This document shows positions 7,802 through 16,174 of a stretch of 16,357 nt of DNA, piece by piece (within the stretch, counting starts at the first letter, position 1; each line of letters opens with the position of its first letter). The translations under genes and the position numbers were made by a program. The notes under the pieces are model-generated. The model saw nothing but the letters and a program-made list of their open reading frames with translations, was not told the DNA's origin and made no database searches. Source of the DNA: RBG-16-66-20 sp049651845 (GTDB taxonomy: Bacteria; Pseudomonadota; Gammaproteobacteria; Burkholderiales; SG8-39); the NCBI GenBank assembly GCA_049651845.1, contig JBASCW010000021.1:1-16357 (forward strand). The letters are read 5' to 3'.

Positions 7802-8115
7802 GATTGATTGCCCCTCCCTGTCTTATAGCGGAAATTCGGAAACCCGCCCTCAAAGCTGACCAGCTCCAGCAGGTGCTCGCCGTCCTCTTTACCCAGATGC
7901 GCGATCCTCGCAAATACCCGCCGGCCCGAACGGCGGAGCTTGAACCAGTGCAGATCCTCGGTCGCCTTGCCCTTGTAGTCGGCCTGGTAGACCTGCCCGA
8001 GCTCGAGATCCTCGTAGCGGTCGAACGGCGCTTGCTGCCCGCAGTGCGGGCATTGCAGCGCGTCCTCGCTCGTTTGCCGCTCGCAAGTCTTGCAGAATCC
8101 GATTCTCGGCATCAT
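7798..8115 (-). CDS. Small zinc-ribbon protein, function unknown
   Basis: 105 residues. An N-terminal zinc ribbon is formed by CKTC (8-11) and CPHC (22-25). About 75 residues follow, rich in charged and aromatic residues (for example YQADYKGKATEDLHWFKLRR), with no family I recognise. No signal peptide or membrane helix is seen. The stop overlaps the trpB start as ATGA, so it is probably translationally coupled to the TrpB2 enzyme and may assist it, or bind nucleic acid; both are guesses. Two adjacent ATG codons (8115 and 8112) are possible starts, with only a weak ribosome site. An 89-base gap carrying an FNR-type box lies upstream. Confidence 0.75.
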   Translation of the reverse strand: MMPRIGFCKTCERQTSEDALQCPHCGQQAPFDRYEDLELGQVYQADYKGKATEDLHWFKLRRSGRRVFARIAHLGKEDGEHLLELVSFEGGFPNFRYKTGRGNQS

Positions 8116-8160
8116 CGATTCACCGATCGTTTAGGCTGCCGGCAATCGGCGCAGGTTTTC

Positions 8161-8174
8161 TTGATCTGCAGCAA
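8161..8174 (-). promoter_or_regulatory. FNR/CRP-family type operator before the zinc-ribbon/trpB pair
   Basis: The plus strand reads TTGAT-CTGC-AGCAA, nine of ten matches to TTGAT-N4-ATCAA. It shares 14 of 16 bases with the box at 6286-6299 when both are read as CTTG...CAAG. It lies in the only gap inside the long operon (8116-8204), centred about 52 bases before the zinc-ribbon ATG. A weak -10-like CCTAAA (8135 to 8130) would place the box about 44 bases upstream of the transcription start. It may give an internal promoter for the last two genes. Confidence 0.5.
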
Positions 8175-8204
8175 GCAATTCAAGGTATTGCAGCGCAACA
8201 AGCC

Positions 8205-8663
8205 TCAGTCCGTCGCAACGGCCTCGAACCGGCACCTCGCCGCGCCACGCGCGCGGCATTGCACTTCGCGCGCCTCGCACGCGCTCCCCAGCGCGAGGCC
8301 CGCCACCGCCTGCAGCATGCCCGTGATCGGCGCGCAGACCTCGGTATCGGCCGCGCCGTAGCCCGCGGCGAAGGGGCTGTCCGTCACCTCGAGCGCGAGG
8401 CCCGTCGCTCCGCATTCACCGAAGCGCCACGCCCCCCAGCCCAGTTCCGCCGCGGTCTTCTCGACCGTGGCAAGCAGCGCGGCGGTGTCGCCGGCGCCGC
8501 TTTCCAGGTAACGGCGCGCGGAATCGCCGCCGTGCTCCGCAGTCGAGCGCACCAGCGCCGCGAACGCTTGCACGCGCGCGGGCCCGGGCAGGTGCCGGAA
8601 CATGCCCATCAGGGTATCGGCGCGCAGGCTCAGATAGCGAATCCGGGGATCGCCCTGCGTCAT
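8205..8663 (-). CDS. Stand-alone V4R (4-vinyl reductase) domain protein
   Basis: 152 residues. The C-terminal half (about 85-148) fits the V4R domain: LEVTDSPFAAGYG (91-103), VCAPITGMLQAVAGLALG (109-126), then EAREVQCRARGAARCRF (130-146) with the family's E-x2-x-C-x-A-x-G ... C-x-F pattern. Cysteines C110, C129, C136 and C144 could bind a metal. V4R domains occur in BchJ and in the sensor part of XylR/DmpR-type aromatic regulators, where they bind small molecules. Here there is no DNA-binding or ATPase domain, so it is a free ligand- or metal-binding unit or an unknown enzyme subunit. The ATG overlaps the ligase stop as ATGA. An 89-base gap follows. Confidence 0.82.
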   Translation of the reverse strand: MTQGDPRIRYLSLRADTLMGMFRHLPGPARVQAFAALVRSTAEHGGDSARRYLESGAGDTAALLATVEKTAAELGWGAWRFGECGATGLALEVTDSPFAAGYGAADTEVCAPITGMLQAVAGLALGSACEAREVQCRARGAARCRFEAVATD

Positions 8664-10189
8664 GGGTCAATTTCCGCCGCCCACTGCCGGAGCGCGTTCT
8701 TGTCGGTCTTCGCGACCGACGTTTTGGGCAGCGCATCGAGGAAGCGGACGCGCGACGGGACCTTGAAGCGCGCCAGGTTGGCGCGGCAATGCGCCAGCAG
8801 TTCCTCGCCGTCCGCGCGCGCGCCAGGCCGCAGCGCGATGTACGCCACCGGCAGCTCGCCCCGATAGTCGTCGCGCACGCCGACCACCGCCGCCTCGAGC
8901 ACCGCGGGATGCATCACCAGCACCTCCTCCAGCTCGCGCGGATAGACGTTGTAGCCGCCCACGATCAGCATGTCCTTCTTTCGATCGCGGATGAAAAGGT
9001 AGCCATCGGCGTCGAACTCGCCGATATCGCCGGTGTAGAGCCAGCCCTCGCGCAGCGCCCGCGCCGTCTCCTCCGGAAGATTCCGGTAGCCCTGCATGAT
9101 CTGCGGACCGCGTGCCCGAATTTCGCCGCGCTCCCCGCAAGGCAGCACGCGCGTTCCTGTGTCCAGGTCCACGATCTGGATTTCGGTTTCCGGCAGCGGA
9201 ACCCCGACCGAACCGGCTTTCACCGCGCCCCGCACCGGATTGAACGTGAGCACCGGCCCGGCCTCGGTCTGGCCGTAGCCCTCGTAAACGGGCGCGCCGA
9301 CCGCGTCGCGCCAGCGCCGCAGCGTTTGTTCCGCAAGCGCCGAGGCGCCGGAATAGCAGGTGTGCACCGAGCTCCAGTCGGTGGCGGCGAATCGCGGATG
9401 CGCCATCAGCCCGGTGAACACGGTCGGGCTGCCGGGGAACACCGAGATCCGGTCGCGTTCGACCGCAGCCAGCACGTCCTCGGCAACGTAGCGCGGGAGC
9501 AGCACCAGCGTTCCGCAGCAGTACGGCGCGAGGAACAACCCCATCGCCATGCCGTAGGCATGCGAGACCGGCATCACGCACAGAATGCGCTCCGCGGCGC
9601 GCGTCGGCAGCAGCCCTTCGCGCTGGGAGACATTGGTCGCGATCGCGCCGTGCGTGAGGTTGACGCCCTTGGGCCTGCCGCCGGTGCCGCCTGTGTACTG
9701 CAGCAGGGCGAGCGCCTCGCTAGCAGGAAGATCGGCGAGCGCGTTGCCCTGCGCGCGCCACGCATCGAGCGTACGCCTGCCCTGCCCGACGACAACGACG
9801 TGCGCGATGCCGGCGGCCGCCGCCAGCGGCGCCACGGTTGCTTCGAGCGCGGCTTCGGCGATCAGCACTCGCGGCGCGGCATCGCGTAGTATGAATTCGA
9901 GCTCGCGCGGCGAGTACAGCGGGTTGAGCGGCACATGCTGCGCGCCCGCCGCCAGCACGCCGTAGGCTGCAACGCAGGCCTCGATCGAGTTGCCGAGCAG
10001 GGTCGCGACGCGCTCGCCGCGCGCGTCGAGTTCCCGCAACTCGCGGGCGAGGCCGGCGACGCTTGACGCGTACTCGCCATAGTCGAGCCGCCGTTCGCCG
10101 CACACCAGCGCCTGCACGCGCGCGCTTGCACCCGCCGCGCGCGCGAGCATGTGCAGCACGGTCGGGTATACCGGATGCGGAATCCTCAT
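8660..10189 (-). CDS. AMP-forming acyl-CoA ligase
   Basis: 509 residues. Member of the ANL superfamily that activates a carboxylic acid with ATP and CoA. Visible: P-loop-like A3 motif YTGGTGGRPKG (165-175); YGQTEAG (305-311); YTGDIGEFDADGYL (385-398); hinge RDRKKDMLIVGGYNVYPRE (401-419); and the C-terminal catalytic lysine K494 in LPKTSVAK. Two small deviations: the second Thr of GTTG is Gly, and the usual Gly before the catalytic Lys is Ala. The start was set at 10189 because that ATG overlaps the MeaB stop as ATGA and begins the family alignment; the longer open frame upstream is a shadow of meaB. It overlaps the V4R gene by four bases. The acid activated is unknown; the operon suggests an aromatic or ring-cleavage acid. 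Confidence 0.93.
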   Translation of the reverse strand: MRIPHPVYPTVLHMLARAAGASARVQALVCGERRLDYGEYASSVAGLARELRELDARGERVATLLGNSIEACVAAYGVLAAGAQHVPLNPLYSPRELEFILRDAAPRVLIAEAALEATVAPLAAAAGIAHVVVVGQGRRTLDAWRAQGNALADLPASEALALLQYTGGTGGRPKGVNLTHGAIATNVSQREGLLPTRAAERILCVMPVSHAYGMAMGLFLAPYCCGTLVLLPRYVAEDVLAAVERDRISVFPGSPTVFTGLMAHPRFAATDWSSVHTCYSGASALAEQTLRRWRDAVGAPVYEGYGQTEAGPVLTFNPVRGAVKAGSVGVPLPETEIQIVDLDTGTRVLPCGERGEIRARGPQIMQGYRNLPEETARALREGWLYTGDIGEFDADGYLFIRDRKKDMLIVGGYNVYPRELEEVLVMHPAVLEAAVVGVRDDYRGELPVAYIALRPGARADGEELLAHCRANLARFKVPSRVRFLDALPKTSVAKTDKNALRQWAAEIDP

Positions 10190-10941
10190 TGCTTCCCGAG
10201 CCAGGCCTGGTGGCGCTCGATCTCGGCCAGCAGCGCGGCCACGCCTTCTCCGGTGGTGGCGACCGTGCGCAGCACCGGCGGCGTCCACGCCGACGGCTTG
10301 CGCATCGAAAGCATGCCAAGCAGCTCCTGCTGCGCGCGGCCAGCGAGCGGCCGGTCGGACTTGTTCACCACGAACAGGTCGGCGATCTCGAACGCGCCTG
10401 CCTTGATGGCCTGCACCTCGTCGCCCAGGTCCGGCGGGCAGACCACCAGCCGGGTCTGCGCAACGCCCGCAATCTCGACCTCCGACTGTCCGGTGCCGAC
10501 GGTTTCCAGGATCACCACATCGTAGCGCGCGGCGTCGAGCACTTCGATGACCGCGCGGATGGTGCGCGTCAGGCCGCCCAGGTGCCCGCGCGCCGCGAGC
10601 GAGCGGATGAACACGCGCGCATCGGTCTGGTGCTCGGTCATGCGCACGCGGTCGCCCAGCACCGCGCCGCCGCTCACCGGGCTGGAGGGATCCACCGCCA
10701 CCGCCGCCACCGTCCTGCCGCGCGCGAGGAACCCGCCGATCAGCAGGTTGACGAGCGTCGACTTGCCCGCGCCCGGCGGCCCGGTCACACCGAGGATGCG
10801 CGCGTGCCCGAGGCGACCCGCCAGCGCGGCGCGAATCGCCGGCGCCTGCGCCGTCTCGTTCTCGACCGCCGAGATCGCGCGCGCGATCGCGCGCCGGTTG
10901 CCGGCCAGCACGCCTTCCGCGAGGTTTGCTGGGGCGTTCAT
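10186..10941 (-). CDS. meaB: Short MeaB/ArgK-type GTPase (B12-dependent acyl-CoA mutase chaperone)
   Basis: 251 residues. SIMIBI-class G protein that loads and protects adenosylcobalamin in methylmalonyl-CoA mutase-type enzymes. Visible: Walker A GPPGAGKS (54-61); VDPSSPVSGGAVLGDRVRM (83-101, split motif); SLAARGHLGGL (114-124); ETVGTGQSEVEIA (146-158); and the guanine-specificity motif NKSD (193-196). Typical MeaB/ArgK proteins are about 310-340 residues. This one ends right after the ATTGEGV region, so the C-terminal dimerisation arm appears missing. The stop overlaps the ligase ATG, which makes a sequencing frameshift unlikely. The start at 10941 overlaps the NnrS stop as ATGA, with GGAGGG just upstream. 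No mutase subunit is in the window; one is expected further upstream in the operon. Confidence 0.88.
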   Translation of the reverse strand: MNAPANLAEGVLAGNRRAIARAISAVENETAQAPAIRAALAGRLGHARILGVTGPPGAGKSTLVNLLIGGFLARGRTVAAVAVDPSSPVSGGAVLGDRVRMTEHQTDARVFIRSLAARGHLGGLTRTIRAVIEVLDAARYDVVILETVGTGQSEVEIAGVAQTRLVVCPPDLGDEVQAIKAGAFEIADLFVVNKSDRPLAGRAQQELLGMLSMRKPSAWTPPVLRTVATTGEGVAALLAEIERHQAWLGKQ

Positions 10942-12152
10942 CGGCCCTCCGGGCGTGGCAGGCTCGGCCGCAGAAGCATCGGGCCGTGCAGTACGAGATA
11001 GGCCAGCAGCGCACCAGCCCAGAGCGATGCCGATCCGGCGAGCGCCCACTCGCCCAGGCCGTGCACCGAATATGCGAGCCGCAGCAGCGACGCCGCGAAC
11101 ACCATCACGAAAGCCACCCGCATCGCCGCCGAAGCCTTGAGAGGGCGGCCGGTGTGGCGCAGCGCTACGCGCGTCATCAGGCCGATCTTCAGCATGCCGT
11201 AGGCGCCGAGCGTGAAGGCGTGGATCCAGGCGTCACGCGGCACGTCCGCAGCGACCTCGGCGAGCGCGCGCAATACGAGCGCGGCGATCAACCATGCGTA
11301 ACCGAGGTGGATGCACCACAGCAGCGGCTCGCTTGCCGTGCGCCAGCCCCGCCAGCGGGCGAAGCGCCAGGCGTGCAAGGCCGCCGCCGCGAGCGCCGCT
11401 GCGGACATCCAGGCCGCGGGGGCGGAGAGCAGATCGGCGGCCGCGAACGCGACCATCGCCAGCGCCGTGGCGTACTCCAGGGGCATCAGGATCGCGCCGG
11501 AGCGCTCGCCGCGCGCATGCAGCCATCGACGCGTGAACGCCGGGATGAACAATCCGCCATAAAGGGTGAACAGGAACGCGAGCGCGTGCACCCCGAGCAG
11601 CAAGGCGCGGCGAGCGGCGGCCTCCGCACCGTCCGCCAGCGCGCCGTGGAACAGGATGTTGGCCGCGGCCAGCGCGGCGAGCGGCGGCAGCGTCCACCAG
11701 AACAGGCGCCGGCGCGCCGAGGCGAGGGTCGCGAACAGCATGGCGCCGAGCGCCGGCAGCAGGGCACAGTCGACGATCGCCACCAGCGCCGGCGCGAGCC
11801 ATTCCGCGCCCAGGAGCACGGCGCGGCCCGCGAGCCACAGTAGGGCGAGCGCGGCGAGCGGCGGACCGCGCAGCTCGGTCGCGCCGGACCAGCTCGGCAG
11901 CGCCGTCAGCAGCACGCCGCACACCAGCGCCGCGGCGAAACCGAACAGCATTTCGTGCGCATGCCAGAGCGCGCCTGATGAATGCGGCGCCCAGCCGGTG
12001 TAACGCGCAGAAAACCAAACCAACAGACACAGCGGACCGTAAATCGCCGCCAGCAGGAAGAACGGCCGGAAACCGCTTGACCATAGCGCGGCGCCCTGCG
12101 TCGCCCTGCCGCTCAATGTGGGATCGCCCCGGCAGCCGCCAGCGCACGGCAC
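10938..12152 (-). CDS. nnrS: NnrS-family haem-copper membrane protein
   Basis: 404 residues, almost wholly hydrophobic, with about twelve likely membrane helices. NnrS proteins bind haem and copper and are tied to nitric oxide or nitrosative stress and denitrification. Family marks visible: LWSSGFRPFFLLA (23-35), WHAHEMLFGFAAALV (63-77) with paired histidines, LLTALPSWSG (81-90), and conserved His/Arg positions later (HAFTLGAYGMLKIGLMTR region). The ATG at 12152 would overlap the CoA-transferase end by 40 bases. A TTG at 12116 overlapping that stop as TTGA would give 392 residues and match the junction style of this operon, so the start is uncertain. Its place among catabolic genes suggests the operon works under denitrifying or low-oxygen conditions. 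Confidence 0.9.
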   Translation of the reverse strand: MPCAGGCRGDPTLSGRATQGAALWSSGFRPFFLLAAIYGPLCLLVWFSARYTGWAPHSSGALWHAHEMLFGFAAALVCGVLLTALPSWSGATELRGPPLAALALLWLAGRAVLLGAEWLAPALVAIVDCALLPALGAMLFATLASARRRLFWWTLPPLAALAAANILFHGALADGAEAAARRALLLGVHALAFLFTLYGGLFIPAFTRRWLHARGERSGAILMPLEYATALAMVAFAAADLLSAPAAWMSAAALAAAALHAWRFARWRGWRTASEPLLWCIHLGYAWLIAALVLRALAEVAADVPRDAWIHAFTLGAYGMLKIGLMTRVALRHTGRPLKASAAMRVAFVMVFAASLLRLAYSVHGLGEWALAGSASLWAGALLAYLVLHGPMLLRPSLPRPEGR

Positions 12153-13306
12153 TCGTCATCGGAGAAGCCCGCCTCGCGCAGCACCGGGTGCGTGTGCTCG
12201 CCGTACTTGGGCGGAAAGCCGAATTCGCGCCCCGCGCCGGGCAGGTCGACTGCCATCGGCGGCATGCGCACGCGCTTGCCGCCGGGCATCACGGTGGACG
12301 TGAGCCGCTCGCGCAGCGCCGCGAGCTCGCGCACCGCGGCCACGCCGTTGATGCGCGCATGCGGGATCGTCGCCGCGCGCAGCTCGGCCATCACCTCCTC
12401 CGTGCTCGCCGTGGCCGTCAGCGCGGCGATGTCGCGCTGCAGCTGCACCCGGTCGCGGATCCGGCCCTCGTTGGTCAGGCGCGCCTCGGTCGCGAGCGAG
12501 GCGAAGCGCGCCACCCCGGTGAGGCGCCGCCAGATCGCGTCGCTGCCGATCGCCATGTAGAAAAATCCGTCGCGCGCCGGATAGACATTGGTCGGCACGA
12601 ACTTGCGGTGCTCGTTGCCGGCGCGCGTGATCTCCCAGGGTTCGCAGTCGAAATCGATCAGCGGCAGCGTCGTGATCAGCCAGGAGGCGGCCGCCTGCAG
12701 CATCGAGACGTGGATCTCGCTGCCGCGCCCCGACTCGGCGCGCTCGGCGAGCGCGAGCATCACGTTGGCGTAGACTTCGTCGCCCGCCTTCAGATCGATC
12801 ACCGGCACGCCGCACAGTACCGGCGTGCCGTTCGGATCGCCGGTCAGCTCGACATAGCCCGCCATCGCCTGGATCACCGGGTCGTAACCGGGCACCTCCG
12901 GATACTCGGGCCCCAGCGCCGAGATGCCCGCCCAGATCAGGTCCGGCTTCACCGCCGAAAGCGTCGCGTAGTCGATGCCGAGCGGACCATAGCGCTCGGG
13001 CACGGTGTTGCAGCAGAACACGTCCGCGCTCAAGCCGCGCACCAGGCGCTTGAGGGCGGCGCGCCCCTCGGCGCTTTTCAGGTTGAGCGCGATCGCTTCC
13101 TTGCCGACGTTGGGCGCGATGTAATAGCTGCGGCGGTCATCGTCTGCGACGCGCGTTCCGATATACCGGTTCGGATCGCCGGGCAGGCCCCGGCCCGAGC
13201 CCAGGGCCTCGATACGGATCACGCGCCAGCCGAGCTGCACGAATCTCAGCGTCGCATAGGGCATGGAGAGCGCCTGCTCGAGGCTGAGCACCGTGCGTCG
13301 TTTCAC
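12113..13306 (-). CDS. Class III (CaiB/BaiF, formyl-CoA transferase type) CoA-transferase
   Basis: 397 residues. The family moves CoA between carboxylic acids through an enzyme-linked anhydride on a conserved Asp. Aligning by eye with formyl-CoA transferase puts that residue at D171 (VPVIDLKAGD, 168-176), preceded by YDPVIQAMAGYVELTG (141-156). Also visible: GWRVIRIEALGSGRG (26-40), ALNLKSAEGR (73-82), GRGSEIHVSML and a C-terminal GEHTHPVLREAGFSDDE typical of the family. The start GTG at 13306 overlaps the stop of the molybdenum subunit as GTGA; the much longer open frame upstream is a shadow. The N-terminus lacks the usual VLDLS...AGP wording, so the subfamily is divergent. Donor and acceptor are unknown, but with the ligase it gives two routes to CoA thioesters in this pathway. 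Confidence 0.91.
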   Translation of the reverse strand: MKRRTVLSLEQALSMPYATLRFVQLGWRVIRIEALGSGRGLPGDPNRYIGTRVADDDRRSYYIAPNVGKEAIALNLKSAEGRAALKRLVRGLSADVFCCNTVPERYGPLGIDYATLSAVKPDLIWAGISALGPEYPEVPGYDPVIQAMAGYVELTGDPNGTPVLCGVPVIDLKAGDEVYANVMLALAERAESGRGSEIHVSMLQAAASWLITTLPLIDFDCEPWEITRAGNEHRKFVPTNVYPARDGFFYMAIGSDAIWRRLTGVARFASLATEARLTNEGRIRDRVQLQRDIAALTATASTEEVMAELRAATIPHARINGVAAVRELAALRERLTSTVMPGGKRVRMPPMAVDLPGAGREFGFPPKYGEHTHPVLREAGFSDDECRALAAAGAIPH

Positions 13307-15694
13307 GCGCGATCCCTGGAGCGCGGCTGCGCCGCGCATTGCCAGACCGGAGGTTCGGAGGCACCGTGCAGGGCGCGGTACACGTTCTCCGGCGTGAACG
13401 GCAGCGCGGTGATGCGGGTGCCGGTGGCGTTGTGGATCGCATTTGCCACCGCCGCGGCGATGCAGATGGCCGGCGCTTCGCCCACGCCCTTCGCCCCCTG
13501 CGGCCCCTCGCCGTCCATGGTCTCGATGAAACTGACGTCCATTTCCGGGATCTCGGGCGCGGTGACCAGCTTGTAGTCGCGGAAGTTCGGATTGCGCACC
13601 ACGCCCGCCTCGACCCTCAGGTCCTCGGTGAGGGCGTAGCCCTGCCCCATGACGATGCCGCCTTCGATCTGGCCCTCGATGCCGAGGCGATTCAGCACGC
13701 GCCCGACGTCGTGCGCGCCGGTCACCTTGGCAAGGCGCACGATGCCGGTCTGCGTATCCACTTCGACTTCGCAGACCTGCGTCGCCCAGGCGTAGGCGGC
13801 CGAGACGTCGCCCTTGAACTGCTTGTCCTGGTGGTGGCTGGGCGGCTCGTAATAGAAACTGGTCATCACCAGGTCGGCCTTGTCGGAGAAATGCAGCGAG
13901 CGCAGGAATTTGGCGAGCTCGAACAATCTTTCCCGGTTTTCGCCCTTGACGATAAATCCGTTCTGGAGAGAAAGCGTTTCTGCAGGCACGCCAGCCTTCG
14001 CGGCGGCCGCGTCGAGTATCTTCCTCTTCGCCTTGCGCGCCGCGCCGATCGCCGAGTTGCCGGCGATGAAGGTGGTGCGCGAAGCGTGCACGCCCACGTC
14101 CCAGGGCGTGATGTCGGTGTCGTTGTTGACCACCGTGACCGCCGTCATCGGCAGGCCCAGCTCCTCGCAGACCAGCTGCGAGAGCACCGTTTCCGAGCCC
14201 TGGCCGATTTCGGAAGCGCCCGTGATCAGCGTGACGTGCGCGAAATCGTCGATCTTGAGGATCGTGCCGCAGCCGTCCGAGGGATAGATCTTGGCGCCGC
14301 CTCCCACGTGCAGCATCGAGGCGATGCCGATGCCGCGCTTCACCGGGTTCGGATCGTTCCAGCGGGCACGGTTCTCCGCCTGCTTGCGCAGGAAATCGCT
14401 GCGCCCGGCCGCGGTGGCGAGGCACTGCTTGAAGCCGCAGCTCTTGAAGTGCATGCCCTGCGGGGTGACTTCGCCGGGGTCCTGCGCGTTCTTCAAACGA
14501 AACGCGAGCCCGTCCATGCCGACCGCTTCGGCCAGCTTGTCCATGTGCGCTTCCACCGCGAAGGTCGCCTGCAGGTTGCCGTAGCCGCGGAACGACCCCG
14601 CGTAGGGATTGTTGGTGTAGACCGCCATGGTGTGGTACTTGCAATGCGGCACGCGGTACAGCGACGAGATCGTCTGCATCATCACGAACGGCGTGGTCGC
14701 GCCCCAGGAGGTGTAGGCGCCGTTGTCGTGCACGGTTTCGACCTCGCGGAAGGTGAGCGTGCCGTCCTTGCGGCAGCCCGAGCGCAGCTTGAGCAGCACC
14801 GGCTGACGCGTGGGCGAGGCGATGAACTCCTCCTCGCGCGTGAACACCAGCTTCACCGGGCGCTTGGCGATCTTGGCGAGAAAGATGGCGATCGGCTCGA
14901 AGGGATAGATGTCGAGCTTCGAGCCGAAGCCGCCGCCGATCGGCGGCTGGATGATGCGGATGCGCCCGGGGTCGATGCCGAGCAGCTCGGCGAACTCGCG
15001 CTTGTGCAGGAACGGCACCTGGGTGTTCGAATGCAGGAGCAGGTTGCCGGCCGGATCGAATTCGGCGATCACGCCAGAGACCCCCATGCAGCAGTGCGTC
15101 ACGTAGTGCAGGCGGAACACGTCCTCGATCACCACGTCGGACTCGGCTTCGCCCTGCGCGAGGTCGCCTTGCGCGTAGTCGAAGGTCATCGCCACGTTGT
15201 CGGGCTTGCCGGCGAAGGCCACCGGCGAGCCGGCGGTCTTGAGGCTTTCGCCCGAGGCCCCGCCGTGCGGCTCGGGGTGGATCAGCGGCGCGCCGGGCGC
15301 GAGCGCCTCCTGGGTAGTGGCGACCACCGGCAGCGGCTCGTACGCGACCTCGATCAGCTTGAGCGCCGCTTCGGCGATCGCCTCGCTGTCCGCGGCCACC
15401 GCCGCGATCTCGTCGCGCAGGCTGCGCACGCGGTCGGCCTTGAGCGGCAGGTGGTCCTTGGCGACGCCGATCGGCCGCTGCCAGGGCACGTCCGCGGCGG
15501 TGATCACCGCGTGCACCCCCGGCAGCGCCTTCGCGGCGCTGGTGTCGATGGCGACGATGCGCGCGTGCACCTGCGTCGAGCGCAGGATCTTCGCGTGCAG
15601 CGCGCCCGGCACTTCGAGGTCCTGGATGTAGCGCGTCTTGCCGCTCGCCTTGTCCGGCGCATCCAGCTTCGGAATTCTCTTGCCGATCAGGGTT

Positions 15695-15702
<8 letters not shown>
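13303..15702 (-). CDS. Molybdenum-cofactor large subunit, xanthine dehydrogenase / 4-hydroxybenzoyl-CoA reductase family
   Basis: 799 residues. Catalytic subunit of a molybdenum hydroxylase or dehydroxylase carrying the molybdopterin (usually cytosine dinucleotide) cofactor. Visible: the small a/b hammerhead start KRIPKLDAPDKASGKTRY; IGGGFGSKLD (family GGGFG loop); SFRGYGNLQATFAVE; GASEIGQGSETVLSQL; and the invariant active-site Glu E742 in KGVGEAP. It resembles HcrA-like proteins in length and layout, but hydroxylases for indole-, nicotinate- or quinoline-type rings share these marks, so the reaction is undecided. The ATG at 15702 has GAAGGA 9-10 bases upstream and overlaps the 2Fe-2S subunit stop by eight bases. 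Subunit order (FAD, Fe-S, Mo) is as in many three-gene sets of the family. Confidence 0.93.

Positions 15703-16157
<455 letters not shown>

Positions 16158-16174
<17 letters not shown>

Noticed and set aside
10190..11014. N-terminal extension of the acyl-CoA ligase frame to 784 residues.
   Set aside because: The extra part overlaps meaB completely, is low-complexity Arg/Ala-rich, and the family alignment starts at the ATG at 10189, which overlaps the meaB stop.
12113..13306. Loss of the catalytic Asp in the CoA-transferase, suspected from VSMLQAA where many relatives have an Asp.
   Set aside because: Counting against formyl-CoA transferase places the nucleophile earlier in the chain, at D171 here, and it is present.
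13307..14644. Long upstream extension of the CoA-transferase frame to 843 residues, as if a fusion.
   Set aside because: It is the shadow of the molybdenum subunit gene. The GTG at 13306 overlapping that gene's stop is the natural start.
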